Source: Guptibacillus hwajinpoensis
Lineage (GTDB): Bacteria > Bacillota > Bacilli > Bacillales > Guptibacillaceae
Assembly (NCBI RefSeq): GCF_020171785.1
Contig: NZ_JAIVAE010000011.1
Coordinates: 1 to 64,000, forward strand
DNA: 64,000 bases
Direction of reading: 5' to 3'
The notes beneath the pieces were generated by a model. The model ran no database searches and was not told the DNA's origin. It saw only the letters and a list, made by a program, of their open reading frames with translations. Made by a program: the position numbers and the translations under genes. Shown piece after piece: positions 46,801 through 55,593 of this stretch. Each line of letters starts with the position of its first letter. Position 1 is the stretch's first letter.

Positions 46801-47622
46801 ATGAGAGAAATGCAAAAAGAAATCATTCAAGAACTTGGTGTGCAGCCAACAATTGATGTAAAAGAAGAAGTGACGAAGCGAGTAGGGTTTTTAAAAGAAT
46901 ATTTAAAGAAAAGCGGAACAACAGGGTTCGTCCTGGGGATTTCAGGTGGACAGGATTCATCACTTGCAGGAAAGTTTGCTCAGATGGCTGTTGAAGAACT
47001 ACGGGAAGAAGGAATCGATGCTTCCTTTATTGCCGTCAGATTGCCCTACGGTGAACAGAAAGATGAAGATGACGCGCAGGCTGCTTTAAAATTTATTAAA
47101 CCGGATCAAACGGTTACCATCAACGTAAAGCCTGCTGTTGATGCATCTGTTTCAAGTTATCTAGAAGCAACGGGCAATAACTTAACTGACTTTACAAAAG
47201 GCAATAATAAAGCAAGAGAACGCATGATTGCGCAATACAATATTGCCGGAGACGAGAAAAAGCTTGTCATTGGAACCGACCATGCTGCAGAAGCTGTGAC
47301 AGGCTTTTATACAAAGCATGGGGATGGGGCATGCGACATTACTCCACTTTTCGGTTTAAATAAGCGACAGGGTAGATCTATCTTGGAAGACATTGGGATG
47401 CCAGATCATCTTGTAGAAAAAGTGCCAACAGCTGATCTTGAAGATGATCGACCTTCTCTTCCAGATGAAGAAGCACTTGGAGTAAGTTATAATCATATTG
47501 ATGATTATCTTGAAGGAAGAGAAGTACCTGAAGAAGCAGCAAGAACCATCGAAAATCATTTTAGCAAAACAAAACATAAGCGCAATATGGCAGCAACCAT
47601 TTTTGATAATTGGTGGAAATAA
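46801..47622 (+). CDS. nadE: NH3-dependent NAD+ synthetase
   Basis: Enzyme of 273 aa that amidates deamido-NAD with ammonia and ATP. The PP-loop is [14 protein letters not shown] (residues about 44-57) and [19 protein letters not shown] is the other signature. It is the short, ammonia-using type without a glutaminase domain, as in B. subtilis (272 aa). ATG 46801 follows AAAGGAGTGA. The gene is not in this neighbourhood in B. subtilis. Confidence 0.95.
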   Translation: MREMQKEIIQELGVQPTIDVKEEVTKRVGFLKEYLKKSGTTGFVLGISGGQDSSLAGKFAQMAVEELREEGIDASFIAVRLPYGEQKDEDDAQAALKFIKPDQTVTINVKPAVDASVSSYLEATGNNLTDFTKGNNKARERMIAQYNIAGDEKKLVIGTDHAAEAVTGFYTKHGDGACDITPLFGLNKRQGRSILEDIGMPDHLVEKVPTADLEDDRPSLPDEEALGVSYNHIDDYLEGREVPEEAARTIENHFSKTKHKRNMAATIFDNWWK

Positions 47623-47634
47623 GATTAGTAAGAG

Positions 47635-47662
47635 AGGGACCTGAATAAGGTCTCTTTTTTTT
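47635..47662 (+). terminator. terminator after nadE
   Basis: Stem AGGGACCT / AGGTCTCT (one G-U pair) followed by eight T residues. Confidence 0.8.
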
Positions 47663-47712
47663 GCGTATGAATAGATGAAACGTTCGATTTACATCACAAA
47701 GGAGTTTCGCAT

Positions 47713-48162
47713 ATGAAAGACGATTCTGGAGTACTTCATTCAATCGTACGCAGGCTACAGGAACAGGCTAGCATGAATGTACCAATTCAACTAACAGACT
47801 ATTTTCCTGGTGAACGATTAATAGGGGGGAAGTATTCGTTAGAAACGAATATGATCACGATTTATATGGAAGAGGTAAGGAAACAATGTATTCTTCTATT
47901 CGGTTCTGATGACCATTTGAATGACTATTTTACCGTGATAGTGGCGCACGAACTTGGTCACGCAGCTGACAAAAGTCTGGTCCTGTTAGCGAAACAGAGG
48001 TCAAGTACACGATGTGTAAACAAGAAGAGGCAGTTGTCGATCATCATAGAAGACAATGCCTGGAAATTTGCAATGAAACTGATTCCAGAGTTGTCTCATA
48101 TTCTTGTTCCTGTGAGGAATCAATCAATGGATCTTTACAGGGAGAGAGAAATCATTCAGTAG
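47713..48162 (+). CDS. small HELGH-motif putative metallopeptidase
   Basis: Protein of 149 aa, soluble, with a zincin motif: VIVAHELGHAAD near residues 77-88 and a candidate third ligand in IIIEDNAWKFA about 30 residues on. This HExxH...E spacing is what minimal gluzincin-like domains show. No signal peptide or TM. The family was not recognised; ImmA/IrrE-type and SprT-type proteins share the motif but not the rest. ATG follows AAAGGAG. A lone gene between nadE and a PH-like membrane protein. Confidence 0.65.
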   Translation: MKDDSGVLHSIVRRLQEQASMNVPIQLTDYFPGERLIGGKYSLETNMITIYMEEVRKQCILLFGSDDHLNDYFTVIVAHELGHAADKSLVLLAKQRSSTRCVNKKRQLSIIIEDNAWKFAMKLIPELSHILVPVRNQSMDLYREREIIQ

Positions 48163-48223
48163 AAAAGACTTTTTAGAAAGGATATACAAAATCGTTCCAC
48201 CTTGTTACTATAGGTGAAAAACT

Positions 48224-48706
48224 ATGATTTTAGCCATCTTATGTAAAGGTGTGACGATCGTGAAGGTAATCAAAACGTATTATCCGAAAGTGAGAGCGAT
48301 TGAACTGTTCATGTTTCTCGTCTACGGCATTGTCGTTTGCTTTGGTACCTTTTTATTGTGGGTCAAAGGTGATTTATCATTTGAACGCTGGCGAACCTTC
48401 ATGCTGATCGGCTTAATTTATGTGTTGTTTTGTATCTTTCTTAGCTTTTGTATTCGAACACAGCGAATCGAATTAACTGAGTATCGTATTGAACATAAAC
48501 TACTTGGATTAAGTTGTCGAAGTGTTGCTTTTTCTTCTATGAAAAAAGTAATGTTTGGCAAAGTTAATGGCTCGCCCGTCGTTGCCATTATTAATGGAAA
48601 CATGGAAAAACCAATTTTTGTGCCTTATCTTCCATTCGAAAAAGATTGGGAAGAAATTAGTTCTTTTATTAAAGAGAGGAATCAAAAAGTTATTATTTCT
48701 ATGTAA
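48224..48706 (+). CDS. membrane protein with C-terminal PH-like domain
   Basis: Protein of 160 aa with two adjacent TM segments (about residues 28-50 and 60-78). A soluble beta-rich part follows (ELTEYRIEHKLLGLSCRSVAFSSMKKVMFG), which looks like a bacterial PH (YdbT/DUF304-type) domain. Function unknown. The start could be ATG 48224 (AGGTGA upstream) or GTG 48260; I give the longer form. It ends in a terminator shared with convergent hmp. Confidence 0.6.
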   Translation: MILAILCKGVTIVKVIKTYYPKVRAIELFMFLVYGIVVCFGTFLLWVKGDLSFERWRTFMLIGLIYVLFCIFLSFCIRTQRIELTEYRIEHKLLGLSCRSVAFSSMKKVMFGKVNGSPVVAIINGNMEKPIFVPYLPFEKDWEEISSFIKERNQKVIISM

Positions 48707-48731
48707 AGAAGCGCCATCAAGGCGCTTCTTT
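48705..48731. terminator. bidirectional terminator before hmp
   Basis: Perfect 11-bp stem AAAGAAGCGCC / GGCGCTTCTTT with a five-base loop between convergent genes. Confidence 0.85.
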
Positions 48732-48749
48732 ACTCTTTCATAGGGTTAC

Positions 48750-49964
48750 TTATGACATAGCGGGTTCAAGCGCAACAGCAGGGCCAAAAAATTCAAAATG
48801 CATATTCTTTTCTTCTACACCGAGGTTTGTTAACGCAACTTTAATAGCTTTCATAAATGGAAGAGGTCCGCAGAAATAATACTGAGTGTCTACGTCAAGT
48901 GACAAGATGTCTTTTAACCAGTCGCTTGTGATAAATCCTTCTTTATCATAGCTCTTTTTATGAGCATCGTTTTCTGTCGGCGCTTCGTAACAGACGAAAT
49001 AATCTAGAGAAGGGTGTTCAAGAGAGAGAACTTCACGGTGAAAAGCATGAACATTTCCGTTAAGTGCTGCATGAATAAATGTTGTTTTTCTATGTTGAAG
49101 CGCGCTGCTCTTTAGCATGCTAAGCATAGGAGTAATCCCTACACCACCACTCAATAGGACAATTGGAGCTGTTGACTTTTCTAAATAAAAATCTCCTGCT
49201 GGAGCAGTAACGGTAAGCTGATCGTTTACTCCGACATGATCATGCAAATAGTTGGAAACGATGCCATCAGGCTTGGCGGTGTTGGCTTCTTTTTTGACAG
49301 AAATTCTATAATAAGGTTTTCCGGGTACGTCTGAGAGACTGTATTGACGAATATGAGTATATTGATCATCTGGAATCGATACTTTTACACTAATATATTG
49401 CCCGGATTTGAAAGATGCAATTGGTTTTCCGTCAAGTGGCTTTAAGTAAAACGATGTGATAACGTCACTTTCCATTTCCTTACGATCGACAACAAAAATG
49501 CGCTCCTGTTCCCAACCACCAGGCTGTTTTGCAGCATCTTTGTACATTTCTTCTTCTACTTCAATAAACACATTAGCAATCACCCCGTATGCTTCTTCCC
49601 ATGCTTGAAGAATTTCTTCTGTAGCATCATCTTTTAAAACATCTTTAATGGCTTTCAATAAATATTCTCCTACGATTGGATAATGCTCTGGTTGAACCCC
49701 TAGGCTTCTATGCTTATGGGCAACCTGTTTTACAACGGGTAGAATCGCTTCTAATTGATCAATGTTTTTTGCTGCAGCATAAACTGCGTTTGCGAGAGCT
49801 TGCTGCTGCTTGCCTTGTTTTTGATTAGCATGATTAAAAATATTTAACAGTTCAGGATGGTTCGTGAAGAGCATGTTATAAAAGCGTTTCGTAATGTCAG
49901 TTCCGTGAATTTCTAGAACAGGTACAGTCGATTTAATCGTTGCTATTGTTTTGGGTGATAACAT
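48750..49964 (-). CDS. hmp: flavohemoglobin, nitric oxide dioxygenase
   Basis: Protein of 404 aa that oxidises NO to nitrate with O2 and NAD(P)H. The globin domain (about 1-140) carries the proximal-His region VAHKHRSLGVQPEHYPIVGE. The FAD domain has RQYSLSD and the NAD domain has LLSGGVGITPMLSML and YFCGPLPFM. It is divergent from nsrR, whose operator lies at 49985, and should be induced by NO. ATG follows GGAGGG. Confidence 0.94.
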   Translation of the reverse strand: MLSPKTIATIKSTVPVLEIHGTDITKRFYNMLFTNHPELLNIFNHANQKQGKQQQALANAVYAAAKNIDQLEAILPVVKQVAHKHRSLGVQPEHYPIVGEYLLKAIKDVLKDDATEEILQAWEEAYGVIANVFIEVEEEMYKDAAKQPGGWEQERIFVVDRKEMESDVITSFYLKPLDGKPIASFKSGQYISVKVSIPDDQYTHIRQYSLSDVPGKPYYRISVKKEANTAKPDGIVSNYLHDHVGVNDQLTVTAPAGDFYLEKSTAPIVLLSGGVGITPMLSMLKSSALQHRKTTFIHAALNGNVHAFHREVLSLEHPSLDYFVCYEAPTENDAHKKSYDKEGFITSDWLKDILSLDVDTQYYFCGPLPFMKAIKVALTNLGVEEKNMHFEFFGPAVALEPAMS

Positions 49965-49984
49965 AAAAACCCTCCAACTTCGTT

Positions 49985-50009
49985 AAAGATGTATTTTGAA
50001 TATATCTTT
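49985..50009. promoter_or_regulatory. NsrR operator in the hmp promoter region
   Basis: A 25-bp palindrome: AAAGATGTATT, TTG, AATATATCTTT, with one mismatch between the 11-base arms. It matches the AT-rich NsrR box known upstream of B. subtilis hmp. A second smaller palindrome, AATCTTTAAAAGATT, lies at 50049-50063. Confidence 0.82.
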
Positions 50010-50160
50010 ATGGTACCGGTTATCCCTCCCAAAAGCAATATCAAAAATGAATCTTTAAAAGATTGTTCACATCTTATCTAGAGCATTACATAACATTAAG
50101 TTTTCAATGATATGATAAAATAGACCTATGAACATAGGAGTGAAAAGAGGTTGAATGACC

Positions 50161-50601
50161 ATGCGATTAACAAATTATACCGATTACTCTTTAAGAATGC
50201 TTATATATCTTGGGAGTATGAAAAAAAGTAACTTAGCAAGCATACAAGAAATTGCAGATGCTTATCAAATCTCAAAGAATCATCTAATGAAAGTCGCACA
50301 TGAGCTTGGAAGAAAAGGATATATTGAGACAATAAGAGGGAGGAATGGAGGGTTAAGATTGGCCCAACTCCCTAAGGACATCAACGTTGGAGAAGTTGTA
50401 AGAAGTACCGAAGAGGATTTTAATTTAGTGGAGTGCTTTGATAAAGAAAACAATTCATGTGTAATCAGTCCTGCATGTCGTCTAAAACACGTTCTCCATT
50501 CGGCCCTGACAGCATATTTTGAAGTTTTAGATCAATATCAATTGGCAGATCTTATCGTAAATGATGAGATGCTTAGACAATTATTTGAGACGAATCGATA
50601 A
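50161..50601 (+). CDS. nsrR: Rrf2-family NO-sensing repressor NsrR
   Basis: [4Fe-4S] repressor of 146 aa, same length as B. subtilis NsrR. The cluster ligands fall at the same positions as in that protein: Cys92, Cys100, Cys106 and Asp8 when translation starts at ATG 50161, which supports this start over the ATG six bases earlier. The winged helix includes IQEIADAYQISKNHLMKVAH. NO damages the cluster and releases hmp, which it faces. Confidence 0.93.
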   Translation: MRLTNYTDYSLRMLIYLGSMKKSNLASIQEIADAYQISKNHLMKVAHELGRKGYIETIRGRNGGLRLAQLPKDINVGEVVRSTEEDFNLVECFDKENNSCVISPACRLKHVLHSALTAYFEVLDQYQLADLIVNDEMLRQLFETNR

Positions 50602-50655
50602 GGTAGCAATCATTGTTTAGATGAATACACTGTCATATGAGGAGTGTGGCAGTGT

Positions 50656-50814
50656 ATGGAATGGTTTGAACTAACGGGTGTTGGAGGAATTGTTGCGATT
50701 CTTGCAGTTATACGGATGAAATATGGTCGGTATTCAGCTCATCATCGCTATTTAAGGGAAGAGTTTATGTCTGAGAAATGGATAAAAGAAAAGAAGAGAA
50801 ATCATGATGAGTGA
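50656..50814 (+). CDS. small hypothetical membrane protein
   Basis: ORF of 52 aa: [20 protein letters not shown] gives one weak N-terminal TM, then a basic tail ([21 protein letters not shown]). A GAGGAG lies 12 bases upstream, a little far. It directly follows nsrR and precedes sigK. Not recognised; moderate doubt that it is real. Confidence 0.4.
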   Translation: MEWFELTGVGGIVAILAVIRMKYGRYSAHHRYLREEFMSEKWIKEKKRNHDE

Positions 50815-50941
50815 TGAGACGTTTCCTTTCAGAGAGGCGTCTTATTTTTTTGATTTAAAATTCCAGAAGGACAGACACGTGGTGGTAGGCAATTACATAA
50901 GCTTAAGATATAGTAACAGCCCATCAATGGGAGGTGAGTAT

Positions 50942-51649
50942 GTGTCCTTACTGGCAGCACTTGCTTACGTTTGTAAGGAAGTTCTTTTCTTTGTCTCATT
51001 TGTGAAAAACAATGCCTTTCCCCAGCCACTTTCTAGAAAAGATGAAAGAAAGTATTTAGAATTAATGGCTGAAGGAGATGAAGATGCAAGAAATCGGCTC
51101 ATCGAACACAACCTCCGTCTCGTGGCCCATATTGTGAAAAAGTTCGAAAATACTGGCGAGGATCCTGAAGATCTTATCTCGATCGGTACAATTGGTTTAA
51201 TCAAAGCAATTGAAAGTTATTCAACAGATAAAGGCACAAAGCTAGCAACCTATGCAGCAAGGTGTATTGAAAACGAAATTCTCATGCACTTACGGGCTTT
51301 AAAAAAGACAAAAAAAGATGTGTCTCTACATGATCCAATCGGTCAGGATAAGGAAGGGAATGAAATTTCACTTATTGACGTTTTAAAAGCAGAAACGGAA
51401 GATATTGTAGAGTTAATTCAACTTAATATGGAGAAAAAGAAGATCTATGAATACATTCATATTCTAGATGATCGAGAGAAGGAAGTCATTGTGGGACGGT
51501 TTGGTTTAAACCTTGAAAAAGAATTAACACAGCGGGAAATTGCGAGGCAGCTTGGTATTTCTCGAAGTTATGTTTCTAGAATTGAAAAAAGAGCGCTAAT
51601 GAAATTGTTTCATGAGTTTTATCGAAATCGAAAAGAAAGTGGCGCGTAA
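50942..51649 (+). CDS. sigK: RNA polymerase sigma-K factor, uninterrupted
   Basis: Late mother-cell sigma factor of 235 aa. The product starts with a hydrophobic pro-sequence ([19 protein letters not shown]), the part that SpoIVFB removes in B. subtilis, then [10 protein letters not shown] as in pro-sigma-K. Region 2 ([18 protein letters not shown]) and region 4 ([20 protein letters not shown]) are complete. No skin element splits the gene. The start is GTG 50942, set by GGGAGGTGA; a longer frame begins at 50804 but lacks a ribosome site. Confidence 0.93.
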   Translation: MSLLAALAYVCKEVLFFVSFVKNNAFPQPLSRKDERKYLELMAEGDEDARNRLIEHNLRLVAHIVKKFENTGEDPEDLISIGTIGLIKAIESYSTDKGTKLATYAARCIENEILMHLRALKKTKKDVSLHDPIGQDKEGNEISLIDVLKAETEDIVELIQLNMEKKKIYEYIHILDDREKEVIVGRFGLNLEKELTQREIARQLGISRSYVSRIEKRALMKLFHEFYRNRKESGA

Positions 51650-51674
51650 CCCTGCTAAAAGGCAGGGTTTTTTT
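51648..51674 (+). terminator. terminator after sigK
   Basis: Stem AACCCTGC / GCAGGGTT region with an AAAA-rich loop and T run of seven; it begins in the stop codon. Confidence 0.8.
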
Positions 51675-51790
51675 AATTTACTCAGCCTAACTCCCAAATG
51701 AAAAAAAAGAAGAATATCAATCGATGCAATGTAGTGATTAGGAACGTTTGTTCGTCATATAATAAGAATAAATGTATAGGAGAGTGTCTC

Positions 51791-52012
51791 ATGTATAAGG
51801 ATATAAAAAAACACTTAAGACATCATAAGAAAATAGAAATGATCTATGTATCTGGTCAAAACAAGATTACTAAGAGAATTGTTAGGATACTCAATGTATA
51901 TGAACAAGAGATCATTGGGTATTGTTACTTAAGAGGGGATATTCGAACATTTAAGGTTGAACAAATTCTAGCGGTAAACTCTTTTAAAGATTTCCAAAGT
52001 AAAAAGCAGTGA
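51791..52012 (+). CDS. small WYL-like domain protein
   Basis: Protein of 73 aa. The C-terminal half, IIGYCYLRGDIRTFKVEQIL, has the shape of a WYL core (YCxxRxxxRxFxxxxI), here without any DNA-binding domain. WYL domains sense ligands or bind RNA/DNA ends in larger regulators; stand-alone copies are known in Bacillus but uncharacterised. ATG 51791 follows AGGAGAG. The longer frame from 51698 has no ribosome site. Confidence 0.6.
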   Translation: MYKDIKKHLRHHKKIEMIYVSGQNKITKRIVRILNVYEQEIIGYCYLRGDIRTFKVEQILAVNSFKDFQSKKQ

Positions 52013-52124
52013 GGAGTAAAAAAAGAACTCCGAAGGTTTCCCTCCGAAGCATTTTAAGGTTGGTCTATTGTAGTTTAACACACAAAAGCGAAAAAGCAAT
52101 AACGGATCACTGAATTGTAGTGAT

Positions 52125-52880
52125 TTACTTTTCAGTACCTTCATTTGTATTGTACGTAGCAAGAATTTTTCGAGTCCAAATGCGATAACCTTCTCCATTA
52201 AGATGAAGACCATCGAACGTAAAATCTTTATTCAACTGCCCAAATTCGACTAGTTCTGGATAAATATCGATATATTGATAATTATACAGATTTGAGAGGT
52301 CTTCTAAACGCTTGTTTAAATCACGAATGGTGGCGTTATTAAGAGGATGACCAGTTAATGCCGTGTTAACGGGGAACAAACTTTGAACGTACACCTTTGT
52401 ATTAGGAGATCGCGTCTTCAGAATATCAAGAATCTGCTTATAGTTTGTCTCAATTTTATTAATAGGCTGACCTGCAATCATATCGTTAATTCCAATTAAT
52501 AAATACACCCGATCAGGTTTCGCTTTTACAACCTCATCGATTCGGTTAAGTACTCCAGTGGTTGTATCACCAGCAATGCCTCGATTTAATACCTCGTGGT
52601 CACTGAGAGCTTCTCCCCATTCATAATAATCAGTCAAGCTATCACCAAGGAAAATTGTCTCACTGTCTTTGTGAGTATAAGAGTCATATATGCTCTTTTT
52701 CGTTTGATAATATTTGGTATAGTACGTAATATTTTTCTTCTTGGACTCTGAATCGTTCTCGGGCATTTCGTTTGCATTGGTTCTAAGAAAATCCGTTTGA
52801 TTTTCAGCCAGTGCTAGTAAAATAGCTAGAGAACCGGCAACTAATACCAGAATCCATACTTTTTTCCTCACAAGTATCAC
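52125..52880 (-). CDS. SGNH/GDSL hydrolase, membrane-anchored
   Basis: Esterase-like protein of 251 aa with an N-terminal signal anchor (VWILVLVAGSLAILLAL). The four blocks are present: GDSLTD (Ser), GIAGDTT (Gly), IGINDM (Asn) and DGLHLNGEGY (Asp/His). It is similar in kind and size to the B. subtilis lipoprotein YqeF of the sda region, but no lipobox is visible. The substrate is unknown; cell-wall acetyl groups or lipids are possible. Confidence 0.8.
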   Translation of the reverse strand: MILVRKKVWILVLVAGSLAILLALAENQTDFLRTNANEMPENDSESKKKNITYYTKYYQTKKSIYDSYTHKDSETIFLGDSLTDYYEWGEALSDHEVLNRGIAGDTTTGVLNRIDEVVKAKPDRVYLLIGINDMIAGQPINKIETNYKQILDILKTRSPNTKVYVQSLFPVNTALTGHPLNNATIRDLNKRLEDLSNLYNYQYIDIYPELVEFGQLNKDFTFDGLHLNGEGYRIWTRKILATYNTNEGTEK

Positions 52881-52961
52881 ACTCCTATTGATTACGATAG
52901 GTATTATACCCTATCTTCAACGAAGTGAAAGCTGAAATTGTGATTAGATACAAAAATGAGT

Positions 52962-52987
52962 AAAAAAACCCCCGAAATTGGAGGTTT
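52962..52987 (-). terminator. terminator of yfkAB
   Basis: On the - strand AACCTCC / GGGGGTT forms a stem with loop AATTTC followed by a U run. Confidence 0.75.
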
Positions 52988-54104
52988 AAAGAGAAAGATT
53001 TGTCTCTCTTTGTAAAAAGTCGATGTTCTTGTAATAGGCATCTTTAACAAGAAGGTTAGGACCTAGACATTTCACGGCTGGACAGTGGCAGCTTATGCTT
53101 TTAGCAACTTTACTATCTTGCCATTTTTGATAAGCGTCGTTTAAATTTGTGTCTTTAATATTCCCAAGTGGAGGAGTGTCACCAAAATCAGTGACGATGA
53201 TGTCCCCGTCAAATATGTTTAAGTTTAACCTTGAGCGACCATCTGGATCATTTCTAACTGTTACGTTTGGCTCAGCATATAATCTTTCTAGAAGTTTGAG
53301 ATCTTCTGGATTTGAACTACACGGGTAGAATGGCAGTGTTCCAAATAGCAGCCAGACGTTGGGATCTCGGTTATCTAATAGACGGTGTATTCCTTCTCGA
53401 ATTTCATCCAATGAAGCAATGTCTAAATCAGAAGCAAAATCAGAAGGGTACATTGGATGAATCTCATGTCTCTGACAACCCATCTCTGCAATTTGTTTAT
53501 GAATGCTAACGATATTCGGAATTGTTCTGCGATTAATCATCGTCTCGGCTGAAACAATTACTCCTTTAGAAGTTAAATCTTTTGCGTTTTCAACCATGCG
53601 ATGAAAATAGGCCTCTCGTTGAGCGATCGAAGGTTTGCGATCCATTACTGCAAAACCAATGTCAGTAAAATCTTCAATACTTCCATAGTTATGAGAAATA
53701 TGTAAAACATCCAAATAAGGTAGAATAAGATCGTATCGCTTTCGATCAAGCGTTAGGTTGGAGTTTATTTGTGTGCGTGCCCCTCGGTCATGGGCATATT
53801 TAAGTAGTGGCGCTACATATTGTTTCACTGATTTCATAGATAGCATCGGCTCGCCACCTGTAATGCTTAGTGCACGAAGTTTTTCCACCTCGTCTAGTCT
53901 ACCAGTCAAAAGGTCCAGTGGAAGCGGATCAGGATCTTTGGGTTGAAGAGTATAACCAACTGCACAGTGCTCACAACGCATATTGCATAGTGTCGTTGTC
54001 GTTAGTTCAATATTAGAAAGTATCATACTTCCGTATTCTTCAACATCCATATAAGCTTCCCATGGGTCATATGTGGGTGTTATTGTTTTCATTGATGTTG
54101 TCAT
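52986..54104 (-). CDS. yfkAB: radical SAM/CxCxxxxC motif protein YfkAB
   Basis: Radical SAM enzyme of 372 aa. The [4Fe-4S] motif CNMRCEHC (CxxxCxxC) lies near residue 39-46 and the SAM-binding SITGGEPML follows. The C-terminus holds CHCPAVKC, the CxCxxxxC motif that names the family and may bind a second cluster or be modified. In some B. subtilis annotations it is split into yfkA and yfkB; here it is one intact frame. The substrate is unknown. First ATG has AAAAGGGG upstream. Confidence 0.88.
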   Translation of the reverse strand: MTTSMKTITPTYDPWEAYMDVEEYGSMILSNIELTTTTLCNMRCEHCAVGYTLQPKDPDPLPLDLLTGRLDEVEKLRALSITGGEPMLSMKSVKQYVAPLLKYAHDRGARTQINSNLTLDRKRYDLILPYLDVLHISHNYGSIEDFTDIGFAVMDRKPSIAQREAYFHRMVENAKDLTSKGVIVSAETMINRRTIPNIVSIHKQIAEMGCQRHEIHPMYPSDFASDLDIASLDEIREGIHRLLDNRDPNVWLLFGTLPFYPCSSNPEDLKLLERLYAEPNVTVRNDPDGRSRLNLNIFDGDIIVTDFGDTPPLGNIKDTNLNDAYQKWQDSKVAKSISCHCPAVKCLGPNLLVKDAYYKNIDFLQRETNLSL

Positions 54105-54291
54105 TGATATCGACCCCTTTTAGTAATTGCAAGGCTTCATACCCCTCCTAATTGTAGAGCATTAAGAAACGGATGAACAGCGGTAGTGATGAATTTAGAA
54201 AACTCCGCCAATGTCCATACATTCTATTCGAACCTTTCATAGACTATACTATCTACCAGAAGAATGTCTAAGGGAGAAAAGGAGGGGGCGT

Positions 54292-54447
54292 ATGAGTTAC
54301 GGCTATCCTGGCTGTGGATATCCCTATCCTCCATACCCATATCCATATCCAGGCTATGGAGGAGGGTACTTTGCGTTAATTGTTGTACTGCTTGTTTTAT
54401 TGCTTGTGATTGGCGGCGGGTACTATTATTACGCAAATTATCGATAA
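54292..54447 (+). CDS. YjcZ-family small sporulation protein
   Basis: A 51-aa peptide: a Tyr/Pro/Gly-rich head (SYGYPGCGYPYPPYPYPYPG), then GGYFALIVVLLVLLLVIGG as a TM helix and a short YYYYANYR tail. GGYFALIVVLLVLL is the signature of the tiny YjcZ-type membrane peptides of Bacillus, several of which are spore-associated. ATG 54292 follows AAAGGAGGGGG. Stands alone, divergent from yfkAB. Confidence 0.8.
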   Translation: MSYGYPGCGYPYPPYPYPYPGYGGGYFALIVVLLVLLLVIGGGYYYYANYR

Positions 54448-54466
54448 TAAACGTTTTGCAAATGTG

Positions 54467-54516
54467 AAAAAGCAAGCACGATAGGGATTAACCCTTGTTC
54501 GTGCTTGCTTTTTTTT
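54467..54516. terminator. bidirectional terminator between the YjcZ-like gene and mrpG
   Basis: A 15-bp stem (AAAAAGCAAGCACGA and complement) with an inner GGG/CCC pair and long A and T runs on either side; it includes the mrpG stop codon. Confidence 0.88.
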
Positions 54517-54844
54517 GTTGCGCTTTATCAAGATCGTCTCTCGTTGTTTTATCCCATAGAGGGACTCCTTTTTGATAGGCAGCTCTTGAAATCATATGCC
54601 CAGAAACCGGTGCTGTCATAAGAATAAAGATAATCCCGAGAATGAGCTTACCACTCACCATTTGTTCTTCGAAGATGAAGTAAAGGAAAGCGGCGATAAG
54701 AATTCCAGCTACTCCTAGCGTAGCACTTTTTGAAGCAGCGTGTAGACGAGTGTATACGTCAGGAAGTCGAAAAATTCCTAGCGCTCCAGAAAAAAGGAAA
54801 AACGTACCGATAAGCATAAAAATGCTAATCACGACTTCTTTCAA
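54488..54844 (-). CDS. mrpG: Na+/H+ antiporter subunit MrpG
   Basis: PhaG/MnhG family protein with three TM segments and the family stretch GIFRLPDVYTRLHAASKSATLG. The start lies within the end of mrpF. TTG 54844 has AAAAGGGTG upstream and gives 118 aa; GTG 54853 is possible, and an ATG at 54874 would overlap mrpF more. Last gene of the operon, ending in the terminator hairpin. Confidence 0.9.
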   Translation of the reverse strand: MKEVVISIFMLIGTFFLFSGALGIFRLPDVYTRLHAASKSATLGVAGILIAAFLYFIFEEQMVSGKLILGIIFILMTAPVSGHMISRAAYQKGVPLWDKTTRDDLDKAQQKKASTNKG

Positions 54845-55115
54845 TGATAACACCCTTTTCCAAAAATTTAGCAATAGCTACTGTCCCTATAAAAGCAAGG
54901 ATTCCAATGAGAAGAATAATATCATTGAAATATTCTGTTTCTAGTTTAATCGCTAGAATACCAGCTATTGCCATTAAATTAATGCCGATTGTATCTAGTG
55001 CAACTGCCCGGTCAGGATTTGAGGGTCCTTTTATGGCTCGATAAAGTAAAAACAAAGTGGAGATCGCAATGATGACGATACAGATCGTTGATACGGTAGA
55101 TAAAAGAGAAGTCAT
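54825..55115 (-). CDS. mrpF: Na+/H+ antiporter subunit MrpF
   Basis: Protein of 96 aa with three TM helices and the conserved GPSNPDRAVALDTIGINLMA. It overlaps mrpE by 4 bp (ATGA) and mrpG by 20 bp. Part of the Mrp complex in the cell membrane. Confidence 0.92.
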   Translation of the reverse strand: MTSLLSTVSTICIVIIAISTLFLLYRAIKGPSNPDRAVALDTIGINLMAIAGILAIKLETEYFNDIILLIGILAFIGTVAIAKFLEKGVIIERSRD

Positions 55116-55588
55116 CTTGTCACCTCCATAATCGCTTTCTCAAACGTTCCTTTAATTTCCTTAATGACTTCATCAGCATCAGGAGCATCCATCGCATGAA
55201 TGTAAATGTGCATATTGTCAGGTGCAACTGATACCGTTAGCGTACCGGGAGTTAATGTGATTAGATTCGCAAGCATTGTTATTTCCCAGTTTGTGCGAAC
55301 GTCAATAGGAACTTCAATAATACCTGGTTCCATTTTAAGCTTAGGACTGTAGACGAGCTTAACGACTTGTACATTAGCCATTAACAATTCTTTAATAAAC
55401 AAGAACAACAATTTAATAATTGCCCAGAGACGATAGAAATAAAATCGATCTGGAATAAAACGCTCCATTAAGAGGAGCAGCCCAATCCCAAATAAATAAC
55501 CGATAAAAAATGTACTAAAAGAGTAGCTTTCAAATAGAAACATCCAGAGAACGGCAATTATGAGATTAATGATAATTTGAATTGGCAT
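55112..55588 (-). CDS. mrpE: Na+/H+ antiporter subunit MrpE
   Basis: Protein of 158 aa, the exact usual size. Two or three TM segments at the N-terminus are followed by a soluble part with the family line TMLANLITLTPGTLTVSVAPD (here EITMLANLITLTPGTLTVSV). It lies 5 bp after mrpD. Confidence 0.92.
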   Translation of the reverse strand: MPIQIIINLIIAVLWMFLFESYSFSTFFIGYLFGIGLLLLMERFIPDRFYFYRLWAIIKLLFLFIKELLMANVQVVKLVYSPKLKMEPGIIEVPIDVRTNWEITMLANLITLTPGTLTVSVAPDNMHIYIHAMDAPDADEVIKEIKGTFEKAIMEVTR

Positions 55589-55593
55589 GCCAT

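Noticed and set aside
49965-50154. FNR or ResD site as the main control of hmp
   Set aside because: The 25-bp palindrome fits NsrR far better; a ResD contribution is possible but I see no clear site.
50804-50941. N-terminal extension of sigK by 46 codons
   Set aside because: No ribosome site, and the pro-sigma-K N-terminus begins at GTG 50942 with a good site.
52013-52124. Terminator of the SGNH hydrolase gene (ATCACT/AGTGAT)
   Set aside because: The stem is only six pairs and no proper U run follows on the - strand; left uncalled.
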